Part shown: positions 19,301 through 27,012 of the stretch, piece after piece
Layout: the number at the start of each line of letters is the position of its first letter
How positions within the stretch are numbered: the stretch's first letter is position 1
Origin: Limnohabitans kasalickyi
GTDB lineage: Bacteria; Pseudomonadota; Gammaproteobacteria; Burkholderiales; Burkholderiaceae_C
DNA length: 64,000 bases
Direction of reading: 5' to 3'
Assembly: GCA_965234325.1 (NCBI GenBank)
Contig: OZ248421.1
Location: forward strand, 28,468 to 92,467
Made by a program: the position numbers and the translations under genes
Notes under the pieces: model-generated
Databases searched by the model: none
Seen by the model: the letters and a program-made list of their open reading frames with translations, nothing else
What the model was told of the DNA's origin: nothing

Positions 19301-20123
19301 GCCCTGCATTGCCCGACAACAAATAAGAGCGCAACAACAAAATACCAACCGTGCCTTTTACGGCAATACCTGCTGGCAAAGGCAATGCATGCACGTCTTC
19401 ACTGAACTTTCCGCTCATGCGGGGGTGGTACACACCCACTTCAGGGTAATCAACCGGCGCTTCCACCTTGACCTTGCCACGCAGAGATTTACGAGGGCCA
19501 TCGGCCCCGCGGTCAATCAGGTGTCGCACCATGTTCAGCACGTTGTCGTCCGAGCCGCCCAACCAATATTGCAGCGTGATGAAGTAAGAACGCACATCTT
19601 GCGCAGTGCCTGGAATGAAGCGCAACAACTGGGGCAAGCGACGCAACATTTTCATTTGCGTGGCACCGCCTGTGGCGGGTTTGTCCTTGCTGCCGCCACG
19701 CAATTTTTTCAGCAAAGCCATGGGGCCGCTGGCGGGTTTGCTCATGTCAAACTGACCAAAGCGGGTCAATTGTGTGACTTCGGTGGCACTGGCCATACAC
19801 ACCATGGCATCGCAGTTCATGCGACGTGCACGCAGATCGTCCAAGATCGGCAAAAAGTGATCTTCAAGGAACAACATGCCGCACAACACAATGTCGGCAG
19901 AGGCAATGTCTGCCTTGCATTTGGCGATGAGCGCATCGTTGCCGGTGTATTCGGAAGCTGCGTGCAGAGACCATGTGAGGCCTGGAAAATCACGTTTCAA
20001 TTGGCCATTGGCGCGATTGAACGAGCTGGCAAAGTGCGTGTCCATGGTGACCACCACCACTTTGATGGGGGTGGCATCACGCGGCATGACCTTACTGCTG
20101 TGAGAAGTAAGCTTTAGATTCAT
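16326..20123 (-). CDS. bchH: Magnesium chelatase porphyrin-binding subunit H
   Basis: BchH is the large porphyrin-binding subunit and catalytic body of Mg chelatase. The product is about 1265 aa, normal for the family, with the CobN/Mg-chelatase architecture. It contains GRPGAAGVTCTGCHHACTF and the conserved VLHFGTHGALEFMPGKQ and ASNNPSEGAIAKRRSGATLI regions. ATG 20123 is preferred: GGAG lies 7-8 nt upstream, while the longer open frame to 20156 lacks a site. The start overlaps bchB by 32 nt and the stop overlaps bchL. Confidence 0.96.
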   Translation of the reverse strand: MNLKLTSHSSKVMPRDATPIKVVVVTMDTHFASSFNRANGQLKRDFPGLTWSLHAASEYTGNDALIAKCKADIASADIVLCGMLFLEDHFLPILDDLRARRMNCDAMVCMASATEVTQLTRFGQFDMSKPASGPMALLKKLRGGSKDKPATGGATQMKMLRRLPQLLRFIPGTAQDVRSYFITLQYWLGGSDDNVLNMVRHLIDRGADGPRKSLRGKVKVEAPVDYPEVGVYHPRMSGKFSEDVHALPLPAGIAVKGTVGILLLRSYLLSGNAGHYDGVIAALEAKGLRVIPAFAAGLDSRPAIDEFFIKNGQVCVDAVVSLSGFSLVGGPAYNDAKAAEEVLAKLDVPYVAAHPVEFQTLDQWGGSDRGLLPVESTIMVAIPELDGSTSPMVFGGRPGAAGVTCTGCHHACTFGESTNAQDMHSCPERAIMLAARVSKLVALKRSERHDRNVAIVLFNFPPNAGNIGTAAFLSVFESLWHTLAAMKAQGYQVDVPATVDDLRDALLYGNASQYGADANVHALISADDHVKRERWLKEIEAQWGPAPGRQLSNGSSIFVLGKKFGNVLVSVQPSFGYEGDPMRLLFEKGLAPTHAFSAFYRYLREDFQAHAVLHFGTHGALEFMPGKQSGMGGTCWPDRLIDDLPNIYLYASNNPSEGAIAKRRSGATLISYLTPPIAQAGLYKGLNELKSSLERWRGLESGNSERAALAPVIQAQAVELDLVPAEPAWDVATMGADLDREVMRLGEEMLELEYTLIPHGLHVAGRAPSPAQQVDMLLAMADANHGMQLERAAVEALVEGHTPERALTAAGLPRNHASLSVLRELVEPQAHLAVDTEVSAMLRALDACYIRPAPGGDILRTPAVLPTGRNIHGFDPFRIPSAMAVRDGKVQAQLLIDRHCADGNPLPESIAMVLWGSDNLKNEGAPIAQALALMGAMPRFDTYGRIAGATLIPLEELGRPRIDVIMTLSGIFRDLMPLQIKLLAEAAFLAASADEPLEMNWIRKHALAYQQEHGCTLETASLRVYGNAEGAYGANVNNLVESSRWGDEGELAETYKRRKSFAYGRTGRAVQQTALMQTAMADVQLTYQNLDSVELGVTTVDNYFDTLGGITQAVKAAKGGKTPPVYIGDQTKGNAAVRSLKEQVSIETRTRMLNPKWYEGMLEHGYEGVRQIEVHVTNTMGWSATTGQVQPWVYKQLSETFMLDPDMRERLAKLNPTASARVANRLIEAFERNYWQPDAQTLQALRQASEELEDRLEGVYEGAPV

Positions 20124-21684
20124 AAAGTGTCTCCGTCGTGATGACCGAGATGCCACGCTCGTTGGCGTACTTCTCGGTATTTCTTCGTGCTTTGCCTCTC
20201 ACGAAAAATGGGATTTTTTTCAGTTCTTTTTCTGCACCCGTATCCCAGACCGACACAGTGATACTTTGTGGCGTGATGGCGACTTGGGGCTGTTGTTCTT
20301 GCGTTTGCGCAACTTCTAATGGCTGGGCGACGTCAAGCTGACTTTGTGCATGGACCCCTCCGCCTAGGTGAGATGGCGCAGCGTCCTCATGAAACTCAGA
20401 GTCGCCTCGGAACATGCCAATCAAATGTTCCTCAAGGCCCATCATGAGTGGGTGGACCCAGGTGTCAAACAACACATTGGCACCTTCAAACCCCATTTGA
20501 GGGGAATACCTTGCAGGGAAATCTTGCACGTGAACTGGCGCAGAGATGACCGCACAGGGCACCCCCAAACGCTTGGCGATGTGACGCTCCATTTGGGTGC
20601 CCAACACCAATTCAGGGTTCAAGGCTGCAATGCATGCTTCTATTTCTAAATAGTCATCGCTGATCAAGGCTTCGACGCCGTACAGACTGGCGGCCTCTCT
20701 CACCTCACGCGCAAACTCACGGCTGTAAGTGCCAATGCCCACCACCGTGAAGCCCATCTCTTGAGCTGCGACACGCGCCGCAGCCACCGCATGCGTAGCA
20801 TCGCCGAATACAAAGACACGCTTGCCCGTCAAGTAGGTGGAATCGACCGATCGGGTGTACCACGCGGCACGCGACGTGGCATCGTGAAGTGCGGCAACGG
20901 GATCAATGCCCGCCAATTGCGCCACCTCGCGCACAAAATCGCAGGTAGCGGAATGACCAATAGGAATGGTTTTGGTGAAGGGTTGTCCAAAACTGCGCTT
21001 CAACCACTGCGCACTCAAGTTGGCGATTTCAGGGTAGAGCACCACATTGAAATCCGCATTGGACAAGCGGGCAATGTCATCAGGCGTTGCCGAGAGCGGC
21101 GCCACCACATTGATGTCAACGCCCATATCGGTCAGCAACTTGCGAATTTCAGCCACGTCATCGCGGTGCCTGAAACCCAAGGCCGTGGGCCCCAAGATGT
21201 TGCAGCGAGGCTTGGCTGATTTCGACTTTTCAATCGCGTCTTTTGGCAACGCCAAGTTGCGAACCAACTGGTAAAAGGTTTCGGAAGCGCCCCAGTTTTC
21301 TTTGCGCTGATAAGAAGGCAACTCCAAGGGAACAACGGGAATAGGCAAGTTCAGTGCTTTGCACAAACCACCTGGATCGTCTTGAATCAGCTCAGCGGTA
21401 CAAGACGAACCCACCAACATCGCTTTAGGCGAAAAACGCTCAAAAGCTTCGCGCGCAGCGGTCTTGAAAAGCTCAGCCGTATCGCCGCCAAGATCGCGCG
21501 CTTGAAACGTGGTGTAGGTCACAGGCGGACGCTTTTGCAATCGCTCGATCATGGTGAACAACAAATCGGCGTATGTGTCACCTTGAGGCGCATGCAGGAC
21601 GTAGTGGACATCTTCCATCGCCGTGGCGATACGCATCGCACCCACGTGAGGCGGACCTTCGTATGTCCAGAGTGTGAGTTGCAT
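20092..21684 (-). CDS. bchB: Dark-operative protochlorophyllide reductase subunit B
   Basis: BchB forms the catalytic heterotetramer with BchN. The 530-aa protein begins MQLTLWTYEGPPHVGAMR, typical of BchB, including the N-terminal Asp region that helps bind the NB cluster. It ends with a C-terminal PCP_red helical domain (KKIPFFVRGKARRNTEKYA). A variable linker near residues 420-470, rich in Gln and Ser, separates the two. It is 13 nt after bchN. Confidence 0.96.
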   Translation of the reverse strand: MQLTLWTYEGPPHVGAMRIATAMEDVHYVLHAPQGDTYADLLFTMIERLQKRPPVTYTTFQARDLGGDTAELFKTAAREAFERFSPKAMLVGSSCTAELIQDDPGGLCKALNLPIPVVPLELPSYQRKENWGASETFYQLVRNLALPKDAIEKSKSAKPRCNILGPTALGFRHRDDVAEIRKLLTDMGVDINVVAPLSATPDDIARLSNADFNVVLYPEIANLSAQWLKRSFGQPFTKTIPIGHSATCDFVREVAQLAGIDPVAALHDATSRAAWYTRSVDSTYLTGKRVFVFGDATHAVAAARVAAQEMGFTVVGIGTYSREFAREVREAASLYGVEALISDDYLEIEACIAALNPELVLGTQMERHIAKRLGVPCAVISAPVHVQDFPARYSPQMGFEGANVLFDTWVHPLMMGLEEHLIGMFRGDSEFHEDAAPSHLGGGVHAQSQLDVAQPLEVAQTQEQQPQVAITPQSITVSVWDTGAEKELKKIPFFVRGKARRNTEKYANERGISVITTETLYESKAYFSQQ

Positions 21685-21697
21685 GGCTCTGACTCCT

Positions 21698-22987
21698 TTA
21701 GCTAGCGAGGCGCATGCGGCGCATCAGAGGACGGGTGAACAACTCAGCCAAATCACCGGCTTGGTCGTAGCCCTGAATCGGGGTAAAAACCAACTCAATG
21801 GCCCATTTGGTGGTCATCCCCTCAGACTCGAGAGGATTGGCTAAACCTAAGCCGCAGACCACCATGTCGGGGTGAGCCGCACGACAGCGGTCCAGTTGTT
21901 TTTCAACATCTTGACCTTCCGATAAAAAAGTACCTTCAGGCAGCATGGCCAACTCCATGGCCATGTGCTGACGATGCAAATAAGGCGTGCCCACTTCGAC
22001 CAATTGCATGCCCAACTCACGCGATAAAAATCGCGCCAAGGGAATTTCAAGTTGCGAGTCGGGGAAAAAGAAAATGCTTTTTCCATCCAAATGCAACTTA
22101 GCGCGTGCCAAGGAAGCCTCAGCTCTGGCCATAGGGGCTGCAACAGCAGCCTGAAAACGATCGGACGTGATGTCAAAGGCCGTGGCTGCAGCTTGCAGCC
22201 ATGCAGTTGTGCCTTCAATGCCCAATGGGAACGGCGCTGGCAACAAGCGCGCACCGCGGGCTTGAAGCACACGCGCTGTATCGCCTAAAAAGGGTTGTGC
22301 CAGCAACAAACGTGTGTTGGCTCCGATAGGCACCATGTCTTGTGCGCGCCGCGGGGGAAAGAATCGAACGCGCTCGATGCCCATGTGCTTCAAGATACGC
22401 ACAAACTGGTCTTCCACCACATCGGCCAATGTGCCCACAATGACCAACTCTTGTTCAGCATTGGCCGAAGGAGTCGGCAAATCGGGCACCATCGATGCCA
22501 AGCAGGCATCCTCGCCTTGTGTGAAGGTGGTTTCGATGCCGCTGCCTGAATAATTCAAGACGCGCACAGCAGGCGAATGCTGCACAGACAACCTAGCTGC
22601 AGCGCGGGACAAATCGAGTTTGATGACTTCAGAGGGGCAAGAGCCCACCAAGAACAACAATTTGATTTCAGGACGGCGGGCCAGCAGTTGATTCACCACG
22701 CGATCCAGCTCGTCATTGGCATCCGCCAAACCCGCCAAGTCACGCTCATCGATGATGGCCGTGCCAAAACGGGGTTCAGCAAAAATCATGACCCCCGCAG
22801 CCGACTGGATCAGGTGCGCACAGGTGCGTGAACCCACCACCAAAAAGAAAGCATCTTGAATTTTGCGGTGCAACCAAATGATGCCTGTGAGGCCACAAAA
22901 CACTTCGCGCTGGCCGCGCTCAACCAAGGGCACGACGTCTGTGCAGCCTTTACCCACGTTGGCGCGAATAGGAATAACCGTACTCAT
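21698..22987 (-). CDS. bchN: Dark-operative protochlorophyllide reductase subunit N
   Basis: BchN is the nitrogenase MoFe-alpha-like subunit that provides three cysteine ligands of the NB cluster. The 429-aa product shows these in REVFCGLTGIIWLHRK, VGSRTCAHLIQSAAG and FLVGSCPSEVIKLDL. It overlaps the stop of bchF by ATGA and precedes bchB. With BchL and BchB it allows chlorophyllide formation in the dark. Confidence 0.96.
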   Translation of the reverse strand: MSTVIPIRANVGKGCTDVVPLVERGQREVFCGLTGIIWLHRKIQDAFFLVVGSRTCAHLIQSAAGVMIFAEPRFGTAIIDERDLAGLADANDELDRVVNQLLARRPEIKLLFLVGSCPSEVIKLDLSRAAARLSVQHSPAVRVLNYSGSGIETTFTQGEDACLASMVPDLPTPSANAEQELVIVGTLADVVEDQFVRILKHMGIERVRFFPPRRAQDMVPIGANTRLLLAQPFLGDTARVLQARGARLLPAPFPLGIEGTTAWLQAAATAFDITSDRFQAAVAAPMARAEASLARAKLHLDGKSIFFFPDSQLEIPLARFLSRELGMQLVEVGTPYLHRQHMAMELAMLPEGTFLSEGQDVEKQLDRCRAAHPDMVVCGLGLANPLESEGMTTKWAIELVFTPIQGYDQAGDLAELFTRPLMRRMRLAS

Positions 22988-23487
22988 ACAGCCACCTGAA
23001 CTGCCGAACCGGCTTGGTTGACACTGGGCTTTTGCAAACGCGCCATGCGAAGTTTGCGGATGTACTGGGCAGCGTTGATTCCGTAGGTGATGTAGGCCGT
23101 CAACGCCAACCAGAGTTGCTCACTGGTTGACCAACTGCCCGTCCACCACACCCACAAATAGGCCGTATGCAAGGCCATGACCCCCATGCTGACCACGTCT
23201 TCCCAAAAGAAAGCGTGGGCGAACAGGTATTTGCCAAACACCACCTTTTCCCAAATACAGCCCGTGATCATGATGGCGTAAAGCACCAACGTTTTCAGCA
23301 CAACAGAGGCCAAGGCCCAGTCGGTGTGCTCACCCGTTTTCAAACTGTTCAACACCAGGTAAAGACTGACCAAAAAAACCAAAAATTGAACAGGTGCCAA
23401 TACACCTTGCACCAAGGTCCACCGCGTCGCATCACGCTTAGCGCGCTGCTCCGGTGTGTATAAAACCTGTGGTTGAGACTGCTGCAT
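22984..23487 (-). CDS. bchF: 3-vinyl bacteriochlorophyllide hydratase
   Basis: BchF hydrates the C3-vinyl group to 3-hydroxyethyl, which BchC then oxidises to acetyl. The 167-aa membrane-associated protein has about four hydrophobic segments and family regions YTPEQRAKRDATRWTLVQG and WEKVVFGKYLFAHAFFWEDV. It is the first gene of the long minus-strand superoperon. A tandem pair of PpsR-type palindromes covers its promoter, where TTGACA and TAGAGT (minus strand) are separated by 17 bp. Confidence 0.95.
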   Translation of the reverse strand: MQQSQPQVLYTPEQRAKRDATRWTLVQGVLAPVQFLVFLVSLYLVLNSLKTGEHTDWALASVVLKTLVLYAIMITGCIWEKVVFGKYLFAHAFFWEDVVSMGVMALHTAYLWVWWTGSWSTSEQLWLALTAYITYGINAAQYIRKLRMARLQKPSVNQAGSAVQVAV

Positions 23488-23518
23488 GACCTGCCTTCAT
23501 TGCAAATGAACTGAGGCA

Positions 23519-23547
23519 ACTCTAATGCTTGAAACCACATGTGTCAA
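23519..23547 (-). promoter_or_regulatory. Putative sigma-70 promoter of the bchF superoperon
   Basis: On the minus strand a perfect -35 TTGACA (23547-23542) and a -10-like TAGAGT (23524-23519) are 17 bp apart, ending about 31 bp before the bchF ATG. The -35 lies inside the PpsR-type palindrome 23542-23559, so repressor binding would block polymerase. Confidence 0.5.
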
Positions 23548-23559
23548 CATTAATTGACA
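23542..23559. promoter_or_regulatory. Perfect PpsR/CrtJ palindrome (box 1), bchF-aerR intergenic
   Basis: TGTCAA-CATTAA-TTGACA is an exact TGT-N12-ACA inverted repeat, with full TGTCAA/TTGACA arms, between the divergent bchF and aerR-like genes. It overlaps the bchF -35. The link to PpsR rests on the published consensus for PpsR/CrtJ and on ppsR being encoded 1 kb away. Confidence 0.82.
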
Positions 23560-23566
23560 ATAAATA

Positions 23567-23584
23567 TGTTGTTTAGGGTTTACA
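23567..23584. promoter_or_regulatory. PpsR/CrtJ palindrome (box 2), bchF-aerR intergenic
   Basis: TGTTGT-N6-TTTACA fits TGT-N12-ACA with weaker arms. It begins 25 bp after box 1, leaving 7 bp between them, the tandem arrangement expected for cooperative PpsR/CrtJ tetramer binding. It lies about 67 bp upstream of the aerR-like start. Confidence 0.6.
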
Positions 23585-23650
23585 CTTAATGGGGATCCAT
23601 ACAACTTCGGTGAAACTTGCTTGGTCTCTTAAAAGATGAGGAGAGTCGCC

Positions 23651-24520
23651 GTGACTCAATTTAAATTTGACCCACCTAATACTTCGCCAAGCACGCCATG
23701 GACGTCTGAATTTCAAGACGCCAGGGTGACAATTGAATTAGGCACCAGTCCTCGACTCGTGGGCGGCACGACCTTTTCTACTAAAACGGCGATCGATCAA
23801 AATCAAGTGAAACTGCTGATTCAAGCAGCGGTTCAAAGCATCGAAGAGACTCGAAAACTATTGATGAAATGGCGTCGGCAAGGGCAGTCTTTAAGCGATA
23901 TTTATCTTTACGGCATCACGGAGTCCGCCAAGGTAATTGGAGAACTTTGGCTAGCTGACGAATTGGACTTTGTCAACATTACTATTGCTCTTTCACATTT
24001 GCACCAAATCATGGAAGAGCTCAGCCCAGAATTTTTGGCAGAGGGCCATCCAGGGTCTACAGAGCTTAGTGTTCTGATGATGGCAGAGCCTGGCTCCCAG
24101 CACGGCTTAGGTCTTTTTATGCTGAGTGAGTTCTTCCGACAAGCTGGCTGGCGTGTCACGCTCGCTATGCCCCAAGATATGGCTGATTTCAAGCGGATAT
24201 TTCTATCGGATTGGTTTGACGCTGCTGTTTTATCGGTCGCAACCGACCGACACATCGATAGCGTCGCAAAAGCTGTGTCCGAATTACGCAAAGCAACCAT
24301 TAACCCTCAATTAAAACTCTACGTGGGTGGGCCGATGGCGCACATTTCACCGGAGTTGCTGAACTGGCCCGGAACTGTGCTTCTCTACACAGACGCCCGC
24401 CAAACCGTGAGGCTTGTCACACAAGCCATGGATGTTTCTCAACATGAACCCGTTCAAATTTCTCGCAACACCAGAGCCCGCAGTTGTGTTGAGGAATTAG
24501 GCCAAATCAACACAATGTAA
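23651..24520 (+). CDS. ppaA: AerR/PpaA-type cobalamin (or haem) binding regulator
   Basis: AerR/PpaA proteins bind a corrinoid or haem and modulate PpsR/CrtJ according to light and oxygen. The 289-aa product has a helical cap region (LYGITESAKVIGELWLADEL, resembling the LGxxWxxD cap motif) and a C-terminal B12-binding Rossmann domain. The candidate lower-ligand His is in PGSQHGLGLF (H-x-x-G). GTG 23651 is preferred because GAGGAG lies 7 nt upstream; an ATG at 23636 overlaps that site. It is transcribed toward ppsR, 57 nt ahead of it, from a region with two PpsR boxes, suggesting feedback. Which cofactor it binds cannot be decided here. Confidence 0.82.
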   Translation: MTQFKFDPPNTSPSTPWTSEFQDARVTIELGTSPRLVGGTTFSTKTAIDQNQVKLLIQAAVQSIEETRKLLMKWRRQGQSLSDIYLYGITESAKVIGELWLADELDFVNITIALSHLHQIMEELSPEFLAEGHPGSTELSVLMMAEPGSQHGLGLFMLSEFFRQAGWRVTLAMPQDMADFKRIFLSDWFDAAVLSVATDRHIDSVAKAVSELRKATINPQLKLYVGGPMAHISPELLNWPGTVLLYTDARQTVRLVTQAMDVSQHEPVQISRNTRARSCVEELGQINTM

Positions 24521-24577
24521 CGATATAATCGGCACCTTATAAAGTCATTACTCAAATACAAAGAATTAATAATAAAA

Positions 24578-25975
24578 ATGAACTTTTCCGATCTTGAAGC
24601 CGTGACCTTCTCCAAGCTGTTGGGCGTGGTTTCCGACGTCAGTTTGGTCATCAGTTCCAAAGGCGTGATCGAGGATGTGTCAACTGGACAAGACACCATG
24701 GCAGCTTTGGGTTGTCAGAGTTGGTTAGGTAAGCGGTGGATCGATACCGTCACCTCCGAAAGTAAGAAAAAGATCGAAGATCTTCTCGCCCCCCAACCAG
24801 ATAAACAAAATTTACTTTGGCGCCACGTCAATCATCCGGTGCCCTCTGGCGGTGAAGCCGCTATTCAGTACATCACCGTTGCCCTCAAGGGCGACAAGTT
24901 GTTAGCCGTCGGTCGCAGCCTTGAGCGACTTGCCGAACTCCAACGCCGACTGGTTGAAACACAACAGTCCATGGAGCGCGACTTTCTCAGACTCAGGCAC
25001 ATTGAAGCGCGTTACCGCATTTTGTTTGAAACCTCGCCAGACGCGGTATTGTTGGTGGACTCACATTCCTACCGATTAATTGAAGCCAATGCAGGTGCGC
25101 AAGCGCTGTTCAAAGATGCAGGCAAACGCATGGTGGGCCGTGATTTCCGAGAATGTGTCGATCCTGAAAGTCAAGCCGAAGTTCAATCCCTCCTGAGAAC
25201 CGCGCTCGCAACGGGTCGTATTGAAATGTGCTCGGCCACCCTGCCCGGCTCTTCGTTGCCAATCACGGTATCGGCCTCGGTTTTTAGGCAAGATGGTGGA
25301 GCGCAATTTTTGGTGCGTATGACTCCCCGCGAAGCGCATACATCGGACTACACCTCCATCGATGCGGCCACGGTTTTGAGTGAACTGATGGCGCACTTCC
25401 CAGACGGATGGTTACTCACAGACACGACGGGCACCGTCAAGAGCGTCAACGAGGAAGGCATGGCGCTCTTGGGGTTAACTGCAGCTTCTCAAGCCGTGGG
25501 CCAATCGTTAGAACGCTGGTTAATCCGAGGCGCTGTTGATTGGGGCGTCCTCAACACCTCACTGAAACAGCAAAAACCCGTCAGAAACTTTGCCACCGAA
25601 GTCAAAACACTGTCGGGTATGACGCTTCCCGTCGAGATTTCGGGAATTTATTTGGCCAATGCAGAACCCCTGTACGTGTTGTTTGTGCGAGATTTGAATC
25701 GACGCGCTCAGTCAGCTGCGCATGCCTCGGAACCGCTGCCCAATCCTTTTGCAGACCTGTCGCAATTGGTGGGTCGACGCCCTATCAAAGACATCGTTGG
25801 CGATACGGTCGATACGATAGAGCGCATGTGTATCGAGGCAGCGCTGGAGATGACGCATAACAACCGCGCCTCTGCTGCAGAAATGCTGGGACTCTCTCGC
25901 CAAAGTCTCTACGTCAAGCTGAGAAGGTTCGGAATTTCCTCTGAAAACGACTTCAACTCGGACACAAACGCTTGA
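24578..25975 (+). CDS. ppsR: PpsR/CrtJ photosynthesis repressor
   Basis: PpsR represses bch, crt and puc genes under aerobic conditions by binding TGT-N12-ACA. The 465-aa protein has an N-terminal PAS-like domain (about 10-110), then a coiled Q-linker, two PAS domains (about 145-250 and 265-380), and a Fis-type helix-turn-helix at the C-terminus (RASAAEMLGLSRQSLYVKLR). Cys418 in ERMCIEAALEMT sits where redox-active cysteine is known in Rhodobacter PpsR/CrtJ. It lies between two B12-type sensor genes on the same strand. Confidence 0.95.
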   Translation: MNFSDLEAVTFSKLLGVVSDVSLVISSKGVIEDVSTGQDTMAALGCQSWLGKRWIDTVTSESKKKIEDLLAPQPDKQNLLWRHVNHPVPSGGEAAIQYITVALKGDKLLAVGRSLERLAELQRRLVETQQSMERDFLRLRHIEARYRILFETSPDAVLLVDSHSYRLIEANAGAQALFKDAGKRMVGRDFRECVDPESQAEVQSLLRTALATGRIEMCSATLPGSSLPITVSASVFRQDGGAQFLVRMTPREAHTSDYTSIDAATVLSELMAHFPDGWLLTDTTGTVKSVNEEGMALLGLTAASQAVGQSLERWLIRGAVDWGVLNTSLKQQKPVRNFATEVKTLSGMTLPVEISGIYLANAEPLYVLFVRDLNRRAQSAAHASEPLPNPFADLSQLVGRRPIKDIVGDTVDTIERMCIEAALEMTHNNRASAAEMLGLSRQSLYVKLRRFGISSENDFNSDTNA

Positions 25976-26067
25976 AGCGGTCCAATCTGTTGCTTTACAA
26001 AAACCACCACTAACCGCATTTGTCTTAGGCAACCAAGGGTAATTGATAGTGGTGCGTCGTCTAATAA

Positions 26068-26110
26068 TTGATCAAAATCAAGGCTTGTTAGCGAATCGGT
26101 ATGCTATTTT
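26068..26110 (+). promoter_or_regulatory. Perfect FNR/Anr box with extended -10, upstream of the second sensor gene
   Basis: TTGAT-CAAA-ATCAA at 26068-26081 is an exact FNR consensus inverted repeat. About 20 bp further is TGcTATTTT (26102-26110), an extended -10 type element. With transcription starting near 26117, the box would be centred about -42, the class II activator position. This predicts low-oxygen activation of the gene at 26179. Confidence 0.7.
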
Positions 26111-26178
26111 GCTGGTGAACCATCACCCCGATCATTTTTCCGATATGTCGGTACGCTAGCTTTTCTGTAGGAATCTTC

Positions 26179-26979
26179 ATGCCTAAGATGAACAGCATGC
26201 ATCACCAGCGTGCGACAGACTCGGCGAATGATGAGTGCAAAGAGTCTCTCCAAGACTTAATCGGGGAGCAACTCATCCCCAGGCTTTTGAATTCTCAAAA
26301 CTACAGAGAACGCCTGAGTAAGCCAGAAGTCTCTGGTGCCAACACGGGCGCCATCCTTGAATTTAATGACTTTACAAACGCCTGCATTCAAGGCGATTCG
26401 TTGCGGGTCAACAAAATTGTGGACGATTTGATCGCACGAGATTTTGCACAAGAACGGATTTTTTTAGAGCTGATCACGCCAACCGCCAGGCACTTGGGCC
26501 ATCTTTGGGACAACGACCTCTGCAGTTTTACTGACCTGACCTGTGGCTTGGCCATCATGCACCAAGTTATTTACCGATTTGGCTATGAGTTTCGTGATGG
26601 GCCGCATGACAAAGGTGAGCAGTCCAATGTGCTGGTGTGTTGCGCCCCTGGCTCATTGCACCTTTTGGGCGCCACCATTGTGGGCGATTTGTTCAGAAGA
26701 ACAGGCGCGAGTGTGGTGGTTGAAATTTCTTCCACAGAAGAAGAGTTGGTCCGCGCCGTCGCTAACGAATGGTTTGATGTGATCGGCATTTCTGTCGCGA
26801 TTGAATCCCAATTGCTCCAATTGAAATCACTCGTTCACGCGATGAAACGCTACTCCGGCAACCCTCATGTCAAGGTGATATTGGGTGGCCCTATCTTTTT
26901 GCTGGTGGATGTCACGGCTGACCTATTTGGCGCTGATGTGATTTCCAACAACCCACAAGAAGTCTTGTCTTTGATCTAA
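26179..26979 (+). CDS. Second B12/haem-binding sensor (SCHIC/AerR-like)
   Basis: A 266-aa protein with the same two-part layout as the AerR-like gene before ppsR. The helical cap contains ARHLGHLWDNDLCSFTDLTC (the LGxxWxxDxxxFxxxT signature). A Rossmann-type B12-binding domain follows, with a candidate ligand His in CAPGSLHLLGATIVGDLFRR (H-x-x-G) and VILGGP at the end. No DNA-binding domain is visible, so it likely acts through a partner, most simply PpsR. It has its own FNR box about 98 bp upstream. Alternative ligands are cobalamin or haem; homologues of both kinds exist. Confidence 0.75.
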   Translation: MPKMNSMHHQRATDSANDECKESLQDLIGEQLIPRLLNSQNYRERLSKPEVSGANTGAILEFNDFTNACIQGDSLRVNKIVDDLIARDFAQERIFLELITPTARHLGHLWDNDLCSFTDLTCGLAIMHQVIYRFGYEFRDGPHDKGEQSNVLVCCAPGSLHLLGATIVGDLFRRTGASVVVEISSTEEELVRAVANEWFDVIGISVAIESQLLQLKSLVHAMKRYSGNPHVKVILGGPIFLLVDVTADLFGADVISNNPQEVLSLI

Positions 26980-27012
26980 CACTTGTTGAATCAAAGGGCA
27001 CGTCGCGATCGA

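Noticed and set aside
19299..20117. 272-codon plus-strand frame opposite bchH
   Set aside because: It is a shadow of the conserved bchH reading frame, with His/Gln-rich composition and no ribosome site.
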